Translations under genes and position numbers: made by a program
Shown here: piece after piece, positions 31,728 through 40,461 of the stretch
Numbering within the stretch: the stretch's first letter is position 1
Layout: each line of letters starts with the position of its first letter
The notes under the pieces: generated by a model
What the model was told of the DNA's origin: nothing
What the model saw: the letters and a program-made list of their open reading frames with translations, nothing else
The model's database searches: none
DNA from: Chloroflexi bacterium 54-19
GTDB lineage: Bacteria; Chloroflexota; Chloroflexia; Chloroheliales; Chloroheliaceae
Direction: 5' to 3'
DNA length: 48,652 bases
Assembly: GCA_001898225.1 (NCBI GenBank)
Contig: MKTJ01000061.1
Location: forward strand, 1 to 48,652

Positions 31728-32564
31728 TTAAATGGGATGTTCGCGAGGAGATAGCTGGGCCAGCAAACCGCCATCGACATAGAAAATCTGCCCGGTGATA
31801 TAACTGGCTTCGGGCGAGGCCAGGAACGCCACCATCGAGGCAATATCCTGGGGAATGCCATAGCGACCCAACGGTATCAAAGGAAGTTCCTCCGGGATGC
31901 CTTCCGGGTTGTCGTCTCCTGCGTGGGTCCGGTTCTGGATTGCTCCCGGCCCGATAGCGTTTACGCGGATATCCTCCGCGCTCACTTCCAGGGCCAGCGC
32001 CCGCGTCAGGGAATCTATCGCCCCCTTGGTAATATCGTAGGGAATGGAGTGCCAGTGAGCCCTGGCCCCACCCACCGAACTCAGACTGATGATGTTGCCG
32101 CCCTTGTGGCCTTTGCGCATCAGCTCGACCGCCTTATACGAACAGAGAAAAGACCCCCGGATGTTGCTATCAAACTGGGTCTGCATTATTTCCAGGTCCA
32201 TATTGCCCGGATTGATTGAACCCATAGAAGCGGCGTTATTAACCAGTAAATCGAGGGTGCCATAGCTGGCTTCGACTTTCTGGAACAGTTCGTCGATATA
32301 TTCGGGCCGGGCCAGGTCGCCGGGGACCGTGACATGCTCGATGCCCAACCGGGCGAAACGGTCGTCGGTGATAGCCAGTTCTTCGGCGTCAAAGCCGGTC
32401 AGAACCACCTTCATCCCCTCGCGGCCCAACCGTAAAGCGATACCGTGACCGATACCCCGGCTCGACCCGGTCACCAGGGCGACCTGTCCCTTAAATTCCG
32501 GGTAGCGGGGTACAATGGCCTCATACTGGCGTTTTACATCCTCGAAAGAATTTTCCTGGCGCAT
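31728..32564 (-). CDS. Short-chain dehydrogenase/reductase (SDR), glucose 1-dehydrogenase-like
   Basis: A 278-residue classical SDR. The cofactor motif TGSSRGIG is at 32-39, NNA at 109-111, catalytic Ser162/163 in SLSSVGG, and the YxxxK pair Tyr176-Lys180 (YDITK). The C-terminal GRYGIPQDIASMVAFLASPEASYITGQIFYVDGG is the standard SDR tail. A 25-residue N-terminal extension precedes the Rossmann start. Substrate unknown; sugar or polyol oxidation is common in this branch. AAGGA is about 8 nt before the ATG. Lies between two AKR genes on the same strand. Confidence 0.95.
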   Translation of the reverse strand: MRQENSFEDVKRQYEAIVPRYPEFKGQVALVTGSSRGIGHGIALRLGREGMKVVLTGFDAEELAITDDRFARLGIEHVTVPGDLARPEYIDELFQKVEASYGTLDLLVNNAASMGSINPGNMDLEIMQTQFDSNIRGSFLCSYKAVELMRKGHKGGNIISLSSVGGARAHWHSIPYDITKGAIDSLTRALALEVSAEDIRVNAIGPGAIQNRTHAGDDNPEGIPEELPLIPLGRYGIPQDIASMVAFLASPEASYITGQIFYVDGGLLAQLSPREHPI

Positions 32565-32626
32565 CAGCTAAATCCTTTACTCCTATTTTCAGCTTTGCCT
32601 CAAGGCCGGTTATTAAACCCGGTGAG

Positions 32627-32660
32627 AAAATCCGGGCTCTTTGCCGTAAAAAAGCCCGGA
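32627..32660 (-). terminator. Terminator-like hairpin between AKR and SDR genes
   Basis: AGCCCGGA/TCCGGGCT stem (32653-32660 with 32631-32638). Read on the minus strand it is followed by TTTTCT. It would separate the AKR transcript (32715-33686) from the SDR gene. Confidence 0.55.
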
Positions 32661-32714
32661 AATAAAACTTAGAAACCTAAATTCTTAACTGTGGTCAGCC
32701 CTACCTGGACTGGA

Positions 32715-33686
32715 TTAAGCCCCGTAAAAATTCCTGATCCAGCGGTGCTTTTTGAGCTTTTGGACCTGGTCCGCCGGGAGACCTTTCCCGTCCCCAACTC
32801 TGGTATTCAGTTCAACGTTTCGCACCGTCCGCATCCCCGGTATAACCGTGGATACCGCCGGGTGACTCAACACATAGCGCAAAGCGGTTTCGGGCAACTG
32901 GTCCAGGGAGATATTCAGGTCCGAAATTATAGCCTGGTTCCGTTCGAATATTTCTTTCTTTCTAGCGCCGCCAAAATAGGTATTGCGGAAGTCGCCTTCG
33001 GCGAAAGTTGTTTCCGGCGTGATTTTCCCGGTCAAACCCCCTTCGTCCAGGGCCACCCGGACAATCACCCCGACATTATGCTCCAGGCAGGCCGGTAATA
33101 AACGGTCTTCCGGGCTCTGGTCAAAAATGTTATAAATGACCTGGACCGTATCTACGACCCCGGTTTCAATAAGTTTAAGGGCATTATCCGCCTGGTGGTC
33201 GTTGATAGAGACTCCAAAGAAACGGATTTTCCCTTCTTTTTTTAATTTCTCAATTGCCTCAAGCCAGTCGCCCTGTCCGACCCATTCGTCCAGCCAGACA
33301 TGAAACTGCATTACATCAATTGTTTCCAGGCCCAGGTTGCGCAGGCTCCTCTCGGTACATTCCACCACGTGCGCTGCCGGGAAAGTCTTATCGACGGTCA
33401 CTCCGCTGCGAGCAGGCCAGTTTCCGTCTTTTGGAGGTATTTTGGTGGCGACATAAATTGTTTCGGAGCGTCCTTTTACCACCTGACCGACCAGTTGTTC
33501 GCTGTGCCCATCGCCATAACCGAGGGCGGTATCAATAAAATTCAGGCCGAGGTCAATTGATTTATTCAGCGCCTGTAAAGATTCATCGTCGTTCGCGCCA
33601 ACCCAACTTGTCTTACCGATACCCCAGGCCCCAAAACCTATTTCGGATACGTTTAAGCCGGTTTTGCCAAGTTTTCTGTAATTCAT
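32715..33686 (-). CDS. Aldo/keto reductase
   Basis: A 323-residue AKR with the tetrad Asp52 and Tyr57 (FIDTALGYGDG), Lys82 (VATKIPP) and His129 (VMQFHVW). The strand DTVQVIYNIFDQSPEDRLLPAC and the final cofactor segment STVIPGMRTVRNVELN are intact. The subfamily is distinct from the other three AKRs in the window and resembles those annotated as general stress-type or L-glyceraldehyde 3-phosphate reductase-like proteins. The ribosome-binding site GGGAGA is well placed. First of three oxidoreductase genes on the minus strand; the DUF1015 gene is divergent with a 211-bp spacer. Confidence 0.95.
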   Translation of the reverse strand: MNYRKLGKTGLNVSEIGFGAWGIGKTSWVGANDDESLQALNKSIDLGLNFIDTALGYGDGHSEQLVGQVVKGRSETIYVATKIPPKDGNWPARSGVTVDKTFPAAHVVECTERSLRNLGLETIDVMQFHVWLDEWVGQGDWLEAIEKLKKEGKIRFFGVSINDHQADNALKLIETGVVDTVQVIYNIFDQSPEDRLLPACLEHNVGVIVRVALDEGGLTGKITPETTFAEGDFRNTYFGGARKKEIFERNQAIISDLNISLDQLPETALRYVLSHPAVSTVIPGMRTVRNVELNTRVGDGKGLPADQVQKLKKHRWIRNFYGA

Positions 33687-33897
33687 CCCAATCTCCCTTT
33701 TGTTTTATAGTTAGCAAACCCATAAAAGTTTACTGCAATTTCCAGGCCCTTCGCGGCCTCATAAACAATATCACTGGCGTCAACGGCAAATCGCGGTCCC
33801 GGTTAGAGGCCATTCTGATTTGCCAACACCTGCCGTTTCTGCTATTTATTGTAGCTGGCTCTTTCATCCAAATTATATGAAATTCGGAGGTGTTCCA

Positions 33898-35235
33898 GTG
33901 GCAGATGTCCGACCTTTCGCCGGATTACGTTACAACCTGGCCCGGTTTGGGGATGCCCAGGCCATGGCTCAGCTTATCGCCCCGCCTTATGACGTGATTG
34001 ACGCTGAAAAAAGAAAGGCCCTTATTGCCGCCAGCCCCTATAACGTGGTGCGGCTTGAACTGCCGGAGGGTGAAGACCGCTACAACGAGGCGGCCCGGTT
34101 TCTGCGCGAATGGCTGGCGACTGGTATCCTGGCCCGGGATGGGAGCCCCGCTTTTTATGTCTACGATGAAGAATACGCTTTGCCGGACGGTTCAAAGCTT
34201 ACCTGCCGGGCGATTTTTGCCGCCGTCCGTCTTTACGATTGGGCCGACGATGTAATCATGCCCCACGAAAGTACGATGACCGGGCCAAAAGCCGACCGCC
34301 TGGCGCTGCTCCAGGCCACCCGCGCCAATCTCAGCCCCATTTTTTCGGTCTACGACGATACGGCTGGCACTATCAGCCAGGCTATCAACCGGGGTATAGC
34401 TGTGCAAGAAGCCTCTGAGGCAGGCCAGGATAATCCGGTCCGGCCCGGTTTTGCTTTTGCAGACGCGGAAGGCAATCGGCACCGCTTCAGCCCGGTGTCA
34501 GGAACGGAAGCCGTTGCGGCTATTAGCGCAGCCTTTGCGGACAAACGATTGTATATAGCCGATGGGCACCACCGTTACGAGACAGCCCTGAACTATCGCA
34601 ACGAGCAGCGGGCCGGTGGCGGTGATTCCGAGCAACCCGCCGAATTCGTGCTGATGGCCCTGACCGAAATCAACGACCCCGGTCTGGTCATTCTCCCGAC
34701 CCACCGCCTGATTACCGCGCTTTCAGCCACTGCCCGCGCCAACCTGGAAACCCACCTCGCCGGGAATTTCGCCGTCGAGCATTTTCCAACCGGCGATAAC
34801 CCGGCCCGGACCGTCGCCCGGCTGCTGGCTGAGCATAAAGGTGAAGGCCACATTTTCGGGGCCTACGGGCTGAAACCGGGGAGTGTCAGTCTTTTACGGC
34901 TGCTCAATAGCGCCGCGATGGCGGATAGCCCTGACCATTCGGCAGCCTGGCGCGAACTGGATGTGGCGATTTTGCAAAAGGCGATTTTGCAGGACGGTAT
35001 CGGCATGACCGAGCAAACCCTGGCGGCGGGGAAAGACATCCTTTACATTAAAGACCCGGTCGAGGCCATCGAGATGGTGGAAGCGGGGTCGGCCCAACTG
35101 GCCTTCTTCCTGCAACCTACACCCGTCACCGCTGTGCTGGCAATCGCCGATGCCCACGACCGGATGCCGCGCAAATCCACCTACTTCATTCCGAAGTTAC
35201 CGACCGGGGTAGTAATGCGCAGCCTGGAAATTTAA
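33898..35235 (+). CDS. DUF1015 family protein
   Basis: A 445-residue protein of the DUF1015 family, recognisable from VRPFAGLRYN...LIAPPYDVIDAEKR at the N-terminus, ADDVIMPHESTMTGPKADRLALL, YIADGHHRYETALNYR, LMALTEINDPGLVILPTHRLI and the C-terminal FFLQPTPV...MPRKSTYFIPKLPTGVV. The biochemical role of the family is unknown; the conserved GHHRYET and HE motifs suggest a metal- or phosphate-dependent activity. The start is GTG 33898, with GGAGG 7 nt upstream; starts further upstream (33820, 33877) lack this signal. It ends at a terminator hairpin at 35287. Confidence 0.92.
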   Translation: MADVRPFAGLRYNLARFGDAQAMAQLIAPPYDVIDAEKRKALIAASPYNVVRLELPEGEDRYNEAARFLREWLATGILARDGSPAFYVYDEEYALPDGSKLTCRAIFAAVRLYDWADDVIMPHESTMTGPKADRLALLQATRANLSPIFSVYDDTAGTISQAINRGIAVQEASEAGQDNPVRPGFAFADAEGNRHRFSPVSGTEAVAAISAAFADKRLYIADGHHRYETALNYRNEQRAGGGDSEQPAEFVLMALTEINDPGLVILPTHRLITALSATARANLETHLAGNFAVEHFPTGDNPARTVARLLAEHKGEGHIFGAYGLKPGSVSLLRLLNSAAMADSPDHSAAWRELDVAILQKAILQDGIGMTEQTLAAGKDILYIKDPVEAIEMVEAGSAQLAFFLQPTPVTAVLAIADAHDRMPRKSTYFIPKLPTGVVMRSLEI

Positions 35236-35286
35236 GCAGTTCTTTAATAACTTCGCGACCAAATCCAAAGTGTAGCATCCAACTTA

Positions 35287-35340
35287 ACGGTAAAGCGTCA
35301 TAATAAGCAGCAGAAATGCGGCTTTACCGTGTCATTTCTT
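35287..35340 (+). terminator. Terminator of the DUF1015 gene
   Basis: ACGGTAAAGC (35287-35296) pairs perfectly with 35321-35330; a T-rich stretch (TCATTTCTTTT) follows. Confidence 0.65.
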
Positions 35341-35383
35341 TTACTACAAATTAGCTTAATAAAAGGGCATACGATAAACCAAC

Positions 35384-36319
35384 ATGACTGAAAATACTCT
35401 GGAACTGCCGCTTTTAGGAATGGGAACGGCCCCACTGGGAGGTCTATATAAGACCCTGTCCGACGAGGAAGCTGTCGAAGTTATCCGGTTCTGCCTGGAA
35501 AGCCGGGTGAATTTTTTCGATACCGCACCCCTGTATGGAGCCGGGGTGAGCGAGACACGGCTGGGGCTGGCTCTGGAGGGCGAACCGCGTTCCAGTTTCA
35601 CCCTGGCGACAAAGGTCGGCTACCTGTTAAACGCCGAACAAAAAATAGAAGTGGATTTAAGCCGGGACGGTATTCTGCGCAGCCTTGAAGGTAGTTTTAA
35701 GCGGCTGAAGACCGACCGGCTGGATATAGTCCACATTCATGAACCGCCGCTGAATGTGCTTAATTCGGAGGACTTTAAGAAGGTTGCCCTGGCCGAAGTC
35801 TTTCCGCTGCTGACCGACCTGCGGGCCCAGGGTACCATCAAGGCTATCGGAGCGGGACTGAACCAGTGGGAATTGCTGGATGAGTTCGCCGATGAAGCCG
35901 ATTTTGACTGTTTTCTCCTGGCCGGGCGATATACGCTTCTGCACCAGGGCGCGATTGGCCTCCTGGACAAATGCCAGCAAAAGGGCATAAAAGTTTTCCT
36001 GGGAGGGGTCTTTAACAGCGGGATACTGGCGACCGGGGCCATTCCCGGCGCTAAATTTAATTACCGGGACGCACCCCCGGAAATAATGGAGCGGGTAAGG
36101 CAGATTGAGACAGTTTGCGCCCGTTACCAGGTGCCGATAGACGCGGTAGCTCTGCAATTTCCGCTGGCGCACCCGGCAGTTACTTCGCTGGTGGTTGGAG
36201 TAGAGTCTATCCCGCAGGTCGAGGGGAACCTGGCCGCCTTAGCCAGAAATATCCCGGTGGAGTTATGGTCGGATCTGAAGGCCGAGGGTTTAATTGATAG
36301 GGTAGTGCCTACTCCCTAA
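35384..36319 (+). CDS. Aldo/keto reductase, D-threo-aldose 1-dehydrogenase / L-fucose dehydrogenase-like
   Basis: A 311-residue AKR of the L-galactose/L-fucose (D-threo-aldose) dehydrogenase branch: MGTAPLGGLYKTLSDEEA, FFDTAPLYGAGVSETRLG (Asp46, Tyr51), TKVGYLL (Lys77) and DIVHIHEPP (His119). These enzymes oxidise L-fucose, L-galactose or D-arabinose at C1 or, in another group, act on pyridoxal. The C-terminal SLVVGVESIPQVEGNLAAL matches the family. The ribosome-binding site is weak (AAGGG about 20 nt upstream). A role in sugar breakdown fits the RhaD-like and GH127 genes nearby, but they are not adjacent. Confidence 0.93.
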   Translation: MTENTLELPLLGMGTAPLGGLYKTLSDEEAVEVIRFCLESRVNFFDTAPLYGAGVSETRLGLALEGEPRSSFTLATKVGYLLNAEQKIEVDLSRDGILRSLEGSFKRLKTDRLDIVHIHEPPLNVLNSEDFKKVALAEVFPLLTDLRAQGTIKAIGAGLNQWELLDEFADEADFDCFLLAGRYTLLHQGAIGLLDKCQQKGIKVFLGGVFNSGILATGAIPGAKFNYRDAPPEIMERVRQIETVCARYQVPIDAVALQFPLAHPAVTSLVVGVESIPQVEGNLAALARNIPVELWSDLKAEGLIDRVVPTP

Positions 36320-36560
36320 AGGGTTCAATAAGTCGGGTCCAACCGGCAGTTTTACCGAAAAAAGAACCGGGGAACTTTATTTGCCCAAGTTCCCTGGTCA
36401 GGCTTGTAAAATCTTCAAAAAGGAAGGCTATAAAACTAAATTCCGGGACGCCGACCTCAAATTCCTTGTAAGATTGAGCTATTTACGATAGGATAAATAG
36501 ACTCAATTTTCCATTCACTTCGCAAATAGGAAAAGTAAAAGTAGGAAGCAGGGATTCAAT

Positions 36561-38105
36561 TTGGGTGACCTGGTACAAATTCTAATCCTTTTTATAGCGG
36601 CTGTCCTCCTGGCAGCGGCGGCGCGGCGGGTGGGCGCGCCTTACCCTATATTCCTGGCTGTAGGCGGGGCTGTCCTGGCTTTTTTACCGGCCACCCCCTC
36701 ACTTTCGATACCTCCCGAACTCGTCCTGGCTCTTTTTGTCGCGCCGGTCCTGCTCGACGCCGCTTTCGATACCTCGGTCAGAGACCTCAAAGACAACTGG
36801 CTGCCGGTAGTCAGCCTGGTGGTTGTCGCAGTTAGTCTTACAACGGCAGCAGTAGCGGTTGTCACCCATTGGCTCATACCGGATATTCCCTGGGGAGCGG
36901 CTATTGCGCTAGGAGCGGTGGTCGCCCCTCCCGACGCCGTCGCGGCTATAGCCGTACTCCGCCAGCTAAACCCGCCCTACCGGATTCTAAAAGTCCTCGA
37001 AGGGGAGAGTCTGCTCAATGATGCCAGCGCCCTGTTAATCTTCCGCCTGGCCGTTGGCGCGGTAACAGACAACGGGTTTTCGCCGGTGTCGGTGGTCCCA
37101 ACTCTTTTAATAACCGTGGTGGGCAGCGCGGCAGCCGGATTTGTGCTTGGTTGGTTAATGCTCCGCCTGACCGCGCAGGTCAAGCACATCCCCACTGCTA
37201 TCATATTGCAGTTTGTCTCCACTTTTGGGGTCTGGATCCTGGCCGACGAAATTGGCCTGTCGGGTGTCCTGACAATGGTCTGTTATGCCATCACCCTGGC
37301 CCGGACCGCCCCGGCGGTGACCCCTGCCCGCTCCCGAATTCCGAGCTATGCCGTTTGGGATACGGTAGTCTTCGCGGTAAATATCCTGGCTTTTATCTTT
37401 ATCGGCTTGCAAATGCGCCCAATCCTGGAAAGTCTCAAAGAAGAAAACCGGTGGCCCTATTTGGCGGTGGCCGGGGCAGTCCTCTTTACGGTAATTGCCG
37501 TGCGGGTTGCCTGGCACATGACTTTCAATGCCAGCCTCCGTTTGTGGTATCATCGTTTCGGCTTTCACCCGCCCCGGCCAATGTTGCGACCAAGTGTCGG
37601 GAGTGGGCTGGTTATCTCCTGGTCCGGGATGCGTGGAATTGTCACACTTGCGGCCTCCCTGGCCCTCCCGGAGAATTTCCCCTATCGCGACCTGATTGTG
37701 TTGACAGCTTTTTCGGTCGTCCTCGGCACGCTGGTTATCCAGGGATTGACCCTCAAACCGCTCCTGAAAGCGCTCGACCTCCACGATGATGACCCGGTCG
37801 GACGTGAAGTGAATGCGGCACGGGAACGGGCGTTGGAAGCAGGGCTGGCAAGCCTGAAAGACCACCAATCCCCGATAGCGGAAGTAGTTCGGAAGGAGAT
37901 AAAGACCCACCTGGCAAACGAGAGCAGAGATGGAGCCGGAGAAGATGCCCAGACCGCTCTTTCCATTCACACCGAGCTTTATCAAAAAGCCCTTCATGCT
38001 GCCCGCAAGGCGGTCCTCGCTATGCGGGTCAACAAAGAGATTGGTGACGACGCTTTTCACCAGATAGAGGAAGAGTTGGACTGGCTCGATATGGCGGAAG
38101 GCTAA
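36561..38105 (+). CDS. CPA1-family Na+/H+ antiporter
   Basis: A 514-residue monovalent cation/proton antiporter with about 12 membrane segments (residues 1-405) and a C-terminal helical cytoplasmic tail of about 110 residues. The ion-site motifs are GAVVAPPDAVAAIAVLRQL (Asp125) and GESLLNDASALL (Asn153-Asp154), the ND form typical of CPA1 (NhaP-like) exchangers. LVISWSGMRGIVTLAASLALP is the conserved late motif. It exchanges Na+ or K+ for H+ in pH and salt homeostasis. The start is TTG 36561 with an AGGGA site; no better in-frame start exists nearby. A 1.1-kb frame on the opposite strand (37155-38273) is a shadow of this gene. Confidence 0.95.
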   Translation: MGDLVQILILFIAAVLLAAAARRVGAPYPIFLAVGGAVLAFLPATPSLSIPPELVLALFVAPVLLDAAFDTSVRDLKDNWLPVVSLVVVAVSLTTAAVAVVTHWLIPDIPWGAAIALGAVVAPPDAVAAIAVLRQLNPPYRILKVLEGESLLNDASALLIFRLAVGAVTDNGFSPVSVVPTLLITVVGSAAAGFVLGWLMLRLTAQVKHIPTAIILQFVSTFGVWILADEIGLSGVLTMVCYAITLARTAPAVTPARSRIPSYAVWDTVVFAVNILAFIFIGLQMRPILESLKEENRWPYLAVAGAVLFTVIAVRVAWHMTFNASLRLWYHRFGFHPPRPMLRPSVGSGLVISWSGMRGIVTLAASLALPENFPYRDLIVLTAFSVVLGTLVIQGLTLKPLLKALDLHDDDPVGREVNAARERALEAGLASLKDHQSPIAEVVRKEIKTHLANESRDGAGEDAQTALSIHTELYQKALHAARKAVLAMRVNKEIGDDAFHQIEEELDWLDMAEG

Positions 38106-38140
38106 AGACGTTGACCTGAATAAAGTGAAAAATAAAAGCA

Positions 38141-38174
38141 AAGGGGGATAACAGTTGTGGCCGTTATCCCCCTT
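38141..38174. terminator. Bidirectional terminator between antiporter and GH127 genes
   Basis: A perfect 12-bp stem (38141-38152 with 38163-38174), 10-nt loop. On the minus strand it is followed by TGCTTTTATTTTT; on the plus strand by CTTC, so it is stronger for the minus-strand GH127 gene. Confidence 0.75.
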
Positions 38175-38190
38175 CTTCACGCGAAATCTT

Positions 38191-40131
38191 TTAAATTGGC
38201 CGGTACAGCTTCCCTTCCCAACCTTCCAGCGAACGGTCGGTCGCCGCCGGACCATCCTGCCGCAGCCAGACATTCATCGGACTCGCCTCCCGGTTGTCCC
38301 AGGCGTAGTAGGGTACAGCCCTGAAAGGGCGGCTTTCCGGCGGCGCCCCATCCTCCCGGCTTTCCACCACAGCCTGGCCCTCTACCAGCACCACCCCACC
38401 GAGTAACCCCGGTTCGAACGTTTCGGTGAAGTGTTGCGTTTCCGCCAGCAAGGGATTCGCCTCGCCAGCGTTGTCCAGTCCCTCCACGCAGTACAGGACC
38501 GGGCCGCGCTGCAAAGCTACCCGGCCCAGGTCTTCTTTCACATAGGGATGGGCCCGCTGGCGCACCGTCGGCATGGTCAGTTCAAGCCGTACCGTGTCAC
38601 CTGGCGACCAATTCCGGTCCAGCACCGCGTAGCCGTCCTGGATAGGCGCTGCGAAAGTTTCACCGCCAATGCTCAGCGTGAAGTCCGGGCTCCATTCGGG
38701 AATACGCAGACGCAATGAGAACGCCGAGGGCGCTGCGCCTTCGTAGGTCAGGGAAACGGAACCGTTCCAGGGCAAACCGCTCGCGATACGGAAAGAAAGG
38801 TTGTGGCCTTCCCGTTCGAAGACAAGGGTGCTGCCCACGTACTGGTTCACAATCAGCCCGGCGGCATCCCGGACGGCAAGCTGGTTCGGCAGGTCGGCCA
38901 TAAATTTGAGGAACATCGGCGGGCAGCAGGGACAGCCGTGCCATTCCCAGCGGTGGTCATCACCTTTACTCAGGAGCGGGTTGCGGTAGAAATACTTGCT
39001 GCCGTCCAGCGAAAGGCCCGGAAGTACCCCGTTGTATAGAATACGCTCGTAGGTATCCGCGTATTTCGCTTCAGTCAAAGCGTAAGCCAGCGCGCCGGAC
39101 CAGAAGCCCATTCCGACCGCCGCGCAGGTTTCAAGGTAGGCGTCGTTCGGTAGTTGGTACTCGTAGCCAAACTTTTCCTCGTTGTGGACCGCTCCAACCC
39201 CGCCTGAAATGTGCAGTTTGCGATGCACGGCGTTATCCCACAACTTTTCGGAGGTTCGCAGCAAGGTGGCATCGCTATCCTCGACAGCCACCGCCACAAT
39301 GCCGGTATAAAAGAGCGTGGCCCGGACGGCATGGCCCACCGCCTCCGCCTGTTCGCGGACGGGACGGTGGTCCTGGGCGTACTCTCCCATGTAGCGGGGA
39401 TAGCTGGCGCGGTCCTCGTGGCGACCCCGGTGCTCCACCCAGAACCGGGCGAGGTCGAGGTATGCGACCCCACCATCTTTCACCCCAAGTTCTGCCGCCG
39501 CCTCCGGGAAGTCCCGGAACAACCGGTGCAACTTCACCAGCGCTTCTTCCGGCAGCGAGTGGGCGGGCACGATATTTAGCCAGGGGGCCGGTCCGATGGT
39601 CGCCACCAGCAGGTTCGCCATGCGGACGGCGACCCGCAACAAATTTGTCTTGCCTAAAGCCCGGTAGTGATGGACCGCGGCCTCGGTGAGACACCCGGCG
39701 TTATACAATTCGTGCTGCCAGATGAGGTTGCCGCCATTCATACCCCAGCGGTACTCCGGGCATACCAGGGTAGTGTAAGTGTTCAAATACCCATCCGGGT
39801 CCGCGTCCTGGGCGGCCTGGAAACGTGAGATATAGCCGTCAATTCGGGCGTCGATTGCCGTGTCGTAGGTATCGGCCAGGAAATCCGAGGCGGCCCGGAT
39901 GGTTTCGTAAATCAAACCATCGTACCAGGGGGGACCAACATGGTGACCTTTCGCGCCGTCACGGACCCAGTCGAAGTTGGTGAAGGCCCCTTCGTGGTCT
40001 TGCTCGAACTTCGTAAACACGTCCGGCAGCGTGACCGTTCGGAATGTTTCCAGGCGCGGCGACCAGAAGGGGTCGTCAATGCGAACGTCCGGGCGTTGGA
40101 GTGGGATGGGTACGGGTGTTTGAAACGGCAT
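38191..40131 (-). CDS. Glycoside hydrolase family 127 (beta-L-arabinofuranosidase)
   Basis: A 646-residue GH127 enzyme (HypBA1-like), which releases L-arabinose from beta-L-arabinofuranosides. The zinc/nucleophile residues are recognisable: YLETC gives Glu334 and Cys336, HGCPCCPP gives Cys402 and Cys403, and HNEEK supplies Glu318, matching HypBA1 Glu338, Cys340, Cys417, Cys418 and Glu322 in spacing. The N-terminal PLQRPDVRIDDPFWSPR and GLIYETIRAASDFL motifs are also typical. No signal peptide, so a cytoplasmic enzyme acting on imported disaccharides. The start is ATG 40131 with AAGGA about 9 nt upstream; the longer frame reaching 40257 is not supported by a ribosome-binding site. An MFS transporter is divergent. 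Confidence 0.93.
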   Translation of the reverse strand: MPFQTPVPIPLQRPDVRIDDPFWSPRLETFRTVTLPDVFTKFEQDHEGAFTNFDWVRDGAKGHHVGPPWYDGLIYETIRAASDFLADTYDTAIDARIDGYISRFQAAQDADPDGYLNTYTTLVCPEYRWGMNGGNLIWQHELYNAGCLTEAAVHHYRALGKTNLLRVAVRMANLLVATIGPAPWLNIVPAHSLPEEALVKLHRLFRDFPEAAAELGVKDGGVAYLDLARFWVEHRGRHEDRASYPRYMGEYAQDHRPVREQAEAVGHAVRATLFYTGIVAVAVEDSDATLLRTSEKLWDNAVHRKLHISGGVGAVHNEEKFGYEYQLPNDAYLETCAAVGMGFWSGALAYALTEAKYADTYERILYNGVLPGLSLDGSKYFYRNPLLSKGDDHRWEWHGCPCCPPMFLKFMADLPNQLAVRDAAGLIVNQYVGSTLVFEREGHNLSFRIASGLPWNGSVSLTYEGAAPSAFSLRLRIPEWSPDFTLSIGGETFAAPIQDGYAVLDRNWSPGDTVRLELTMPTVRQRAHPYVKEDLGRVALQRGPVLYCVEGLDNAGEANPLLAETQHFTETFEPGLLGGVVLVEGQAVVESREDGAPPESRPFRAVPYYAWDNREASPMNVWLRQDGPAATDRSLEGWEGKLYRPI

Positions 40132-40461
40132 GAATGTCTTCCTTTGCAGGTTGTTGATATGAAAACTGTGTAAAGTCGGAGGATAAAAAAGACCTCTCAA
40201 CGGGCGCTGAAAATAGTATCCCCGGCAGGAACGGGTGTCAAATCCCATGTGGGCCAACCTGCCATAACCTTTACACTCCTTAAAAATTTACTGAATATCT
40301 TATATATTTACCCTATTCTTCATATCATTAAACTATATTGGACATAAGCTAATGCGACTGTTAAGCTTAATTCGTTCTGACCGGAACAGGTGAGCATCTA
40401 TAAAATTCGACAGGCTGACTTCGAACTTCCGAGTGGCGTTATCCTTATAGAAAAGGAAAGA
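40132..40461. other. Divergent spacer between GH127 and MFS genes
   Basis: 330-bp AT-rich spacer. Palindrome TTAAGCTTAA at 40361-40370. No convincing promoter with clear -35 and -10 boxes and no gene. A GTG at 40390 is in frame with the MFS gene but lacks a ribosome-binding site. Confidence 0.3.

Noticed and set aside
37155..38273. A 372-codon open frame on the minus strand
   Set aside because: Lies opposite the CPA1 antiporter, which has full motifs and family length. The antisense translation has no recognisable domain and reflects third-position composition.
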